Assembly (NCBI GenBank): GCA_905236665.1 | Contig: CAJONF010000145.1 | Span: 1-8,935 of the forward strand | Source: an uncultured Selenomonadaceae bacterium | Lineage (GTDB): Bacteria > Bacillota > Negativicutes > Selenomonadales > Selenomonadaceae | Direction of reading: 5' to 3' | DNA: 8,935 bases | Part shown: piece by piece, positions 7,421-8,935 of the stretch | Numbering within the stretch: the first letter of the stretch is position 1 | Layout of the letters: the number at the start of each line of letters is the position of its first letter | The notes under the pieces: generated by a model | Told to the model about the DNA's origin: nothing | The model's database searches: none | What the model saw: only the letters and a program-made list of their open reading frames with translations | Made by a program: the position numbers and the translations under genes

Positions 7421-8935
7421 TTAAAATTCCGCCGCCGTCAAAATTTTTTCGCACAGGTCGGGAAAGTCTATACCTGCAGCCCGTGCCGCGTCGGGTACCA
7501 GCGAAGTCTCTGTCATTCCTGGCACGGAATTAACTTCAATAACGTAAGGAATATTTTCTTCGGACAACATTAAATCCACGCGAGCCACGCCGGCGCATTT
7601 GCAAATTTTAAACGCGGCGATAGCCAAATTTTTAATTTCGGCTGTCAAATCGTCGGGGATTTGCGCTGGGACAATGTGAGTTGACATTCCCTTAGTGTAT
7701 TTAGTTTGATAATCATAGCGACCGGTCGTCGTAGTAATTTCGATAACGGGCAAAGCCTCGGCGTCGTCCTCATTGCCGAAAACAGCTATGGTCATTTCGC
7801 GCCCTTTTATAAATTCCTCAACCAAAATTTCATCGCCAAAAGCAAACGCATTGTCAATCGCTTCGTCAATGTCCAAAGCATTTTCTACAATCGTTACGCC
7901 GATACTTGAACCCTGCGCGGCGGATTTAATCACCACGGGTAAACCGAAATTTTTTAAAATCTCGTCGGCAAGTTCTTTCCTGCGATCAATTTCGCGGTAG
8001 ACAACAAATTTTGGCGTAGAAATCTGCGCGGAGTTAAGAAAATGTTTCGTGGCGACTTTGTCCATGGTAATGGCGGCTGCCAATACGCCTGAACCTGTAT
8101 AGGGAATTTTCAGCATATCAAGCGTCCCTTGAATCAAACCGTCCTCGCCATAGCGACCATGCACCGCATTAAAGACGATTGAACAATTTTTTTCGCGAAT
8201 GGTGGCGGCGAAGGTCTGCGGATTGAGTTCGAGTAATTCCACGTTGTAATTTTTAGATTTAAGAGCGTCGGCAACAGCTTTACCTGTGCGCCTAGAAACT
8301 TCCGCCTCTGTAGAAGGACCACCACATACGACGATAATTTTTTTCTTGCGATCTTCCTTAAGCAGTTCCAAAAGTTCTTCGCCGGTTTTATAAATATCGC
8401 CTGCACCCATAGTGATAACCAAATCGCCGGGGGCAAGCTGATCTTTAATGGCGGCGGCAATATCTTCGCGGCGGGGAATGTAGCTGACGGCTTGATTAGT
8501 CGTGCGCAAAACTTCATGCAGAATTGATTCGCCGCTAACACCGGAAATTTTTTCTTCGCCGGCAGAATAAACGTCCGTCAAAATTAAATGATCGGCATCG
8601 CGGAAGGCATTGCCAAATTCTTTTAACAAAAGTTGCGTGCGAGAATATCTGTGCGGTTGAAAAATGCAAACGACTTTGTTAGGTTTAGTCTCGCGGGCGG
8701 CTTTTAATGTGGCGGCAATTTCTGTCGGGTGATGTGCGTAATCGTCAACAACAAAAATATTTCTGACGCGCCCTTTATTTTGAAAACGTCTTTTCGCGCC
8801 GTGGAATGTGCTCAAACCCTCGGCAATCTTCGTGAAACTCACACCGACTTTCATAGCCGTAGCAATCGTCGCCAGCGCGTTTAGGACATTATGCCGCCCG
8901 TAAATCGCCAGCTGAATTTTGCCTAAAATTTTTTC
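7421..8935 (-). CDS. MurC-Ddl fusion: UDP-MurNAc-L-Ala ligase C-terminal part plus D-Ala-D-Ala ligase (5' end outside window)
   Basis: The open frame reaches the window edge with 504 codons visible; an internal ATG at 8854 is not the true start, because the codons above it continue MurC (YGRHNVLNALATIATA). Visible residues 1 to about 195 are the end of the MurC central domain and its C-terminal domain, with DDYAHHPTE (64-72), FQPHRYSRT (92-100) and MGAGDIYKTGEELL (176-189). After a short linker (LKEDRKKK) comes a complete Ddl of about 305 residues: GGPSTEAEVS (205-214), the ATP-grasp KSAAQGSSIGV (337-347), omega-loop YDYQTKY (407-413) typical of D-Ala-D-Ala rather than lactate specificity, ARVDLML (451-457) and EVNSVPGMTETS (467-478). 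The product would add L-Ala to UDP-MurNAc and make D-Ala-D-Ala for the peptidoglycan stem, both in the cytosol. MurC-Ddl fusions are known from Chlamydiae. No stop, start codon or frame break separates the halves. Confidence 0.95.
   Translation of the reverse strand, partial: EKILGKIQLAIYGRHNVLNALATIATAMKVGVSFTKIAEGLSTFHGAKRRFQNKGRVRNIFVVDDYAHHPTEIAATLKAARETKPNKVVCIFQPHRYSRTQLLLKEFGNAFRDADHLILTDVYSAGEEKISGVSGESILHEVLRTTNQAVSYIPRREDIAAAIKDQLAPGDLVITMGAGDIYKTGEELLELLKEDRKKKIIVVCGGPSTEAEVSRRTGKAVADALKSKNYNVELLELNPQTFAATIREKNCSIVFNAVHGRYGEDGLIQGTLDMLKIPYTGSGVLAAAITMDKVATKHFLNSAQISTPKFVVYREIDRRKELADEILKNFGLPVVIKSAAQGSSIGVTIVENALDIDEAIDNAFAFGDEILVEEFIKGREMTIAVFGNEDDAEALPVIEITTTTGRYDYQTKYTKGMSTHIVPAQIPDDLTAEIKNLAIAAFKICKCAGVARVDLMLSEENIPYVIEVNSVPGMTETSLVPDAARAAGIDFPDLCEKILTAAEF

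Noticed and set aside
8338..8344. Seven-base homopolymer at the MurC-Ddl junction as a possible sequencing error creating a false fusion
   Set aside because: The frame is coherent on both sides, and no ATG, GTG or well-placed TTG start for a separate Ddl is found near the junction in any frame. An error would leave Ddl without a start. It cannot be fully excluded without reads.
8134..8541. 135-residue minus-strand frame inside murC-ddl
   Set aside because: It overlaps conserved MurC and Ddl motifs in another frame and its translation resembles no family.

Overview
All convincing genes in this window lie on the minus strand, so biological order runs from high to low coordinates. The content suggests a Firmicutes-type bacterium of moderate to low GC. 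MutS2 carries a C-terminal Smr domain, and strong AAAGGAG-type ribosome binding sites are present. A SPINDLY-like GT41 enzyme next to a DUF5672 protein recalls Negativicutes (Selenomonas relatives); that assignment is an inference by eye and is uncertain.

Region 1 (about 8935 down to 5218) is the end of a division and cell wall (dcw) cluster. A MurC-Ddl fusion enters from the window edge with its N-terminus missing. After 96 bp comes ftsQ/divIB, and 4 bp later a GT41 SPINDLY-like glycosyltransferase. The MurC, Ddl, FtsQ order matches the classical murC-ddlB-ftsQ arrangement, except that the two ligases form one reading frame and the position after ftsQ, often ftsA/ftsZ, is taken by a glycosyltransferase. 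The block ends at a hairpin followed by eight U residues (5099-5139).

Region 2 (5165 down to 90) looks like a second operon. A good sigma-70-type promoter lies over the upstream arm of that hairpin. It would drive nicotinate phosphoribosyltransferase (pncB), a DUF5672 glycosyltransferase-like protein and mutS2. These three genes are joined by two 8-bp stop/start overlaps, which suggests translational coupling of NAD salvage, surface glycan work and ribosome/DNA quality control.

Region 3 (1-89) is a short spacer, possibly with the first 14 codons of another minus-strand gene running off the window. No gap longer than 143 bp lacks a gene. I saw no RNA genes, insertion sequences, CRISPR arrays or phage genes. 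The most notable points are the MurC-Ddl fusion with a possible fossil ribosome binding site at its junction, the promoter built into a terminator, and the altered donor-site motif of the GT41 enzyme. I found no clearly new multi-gene defence or biosynthetic system.
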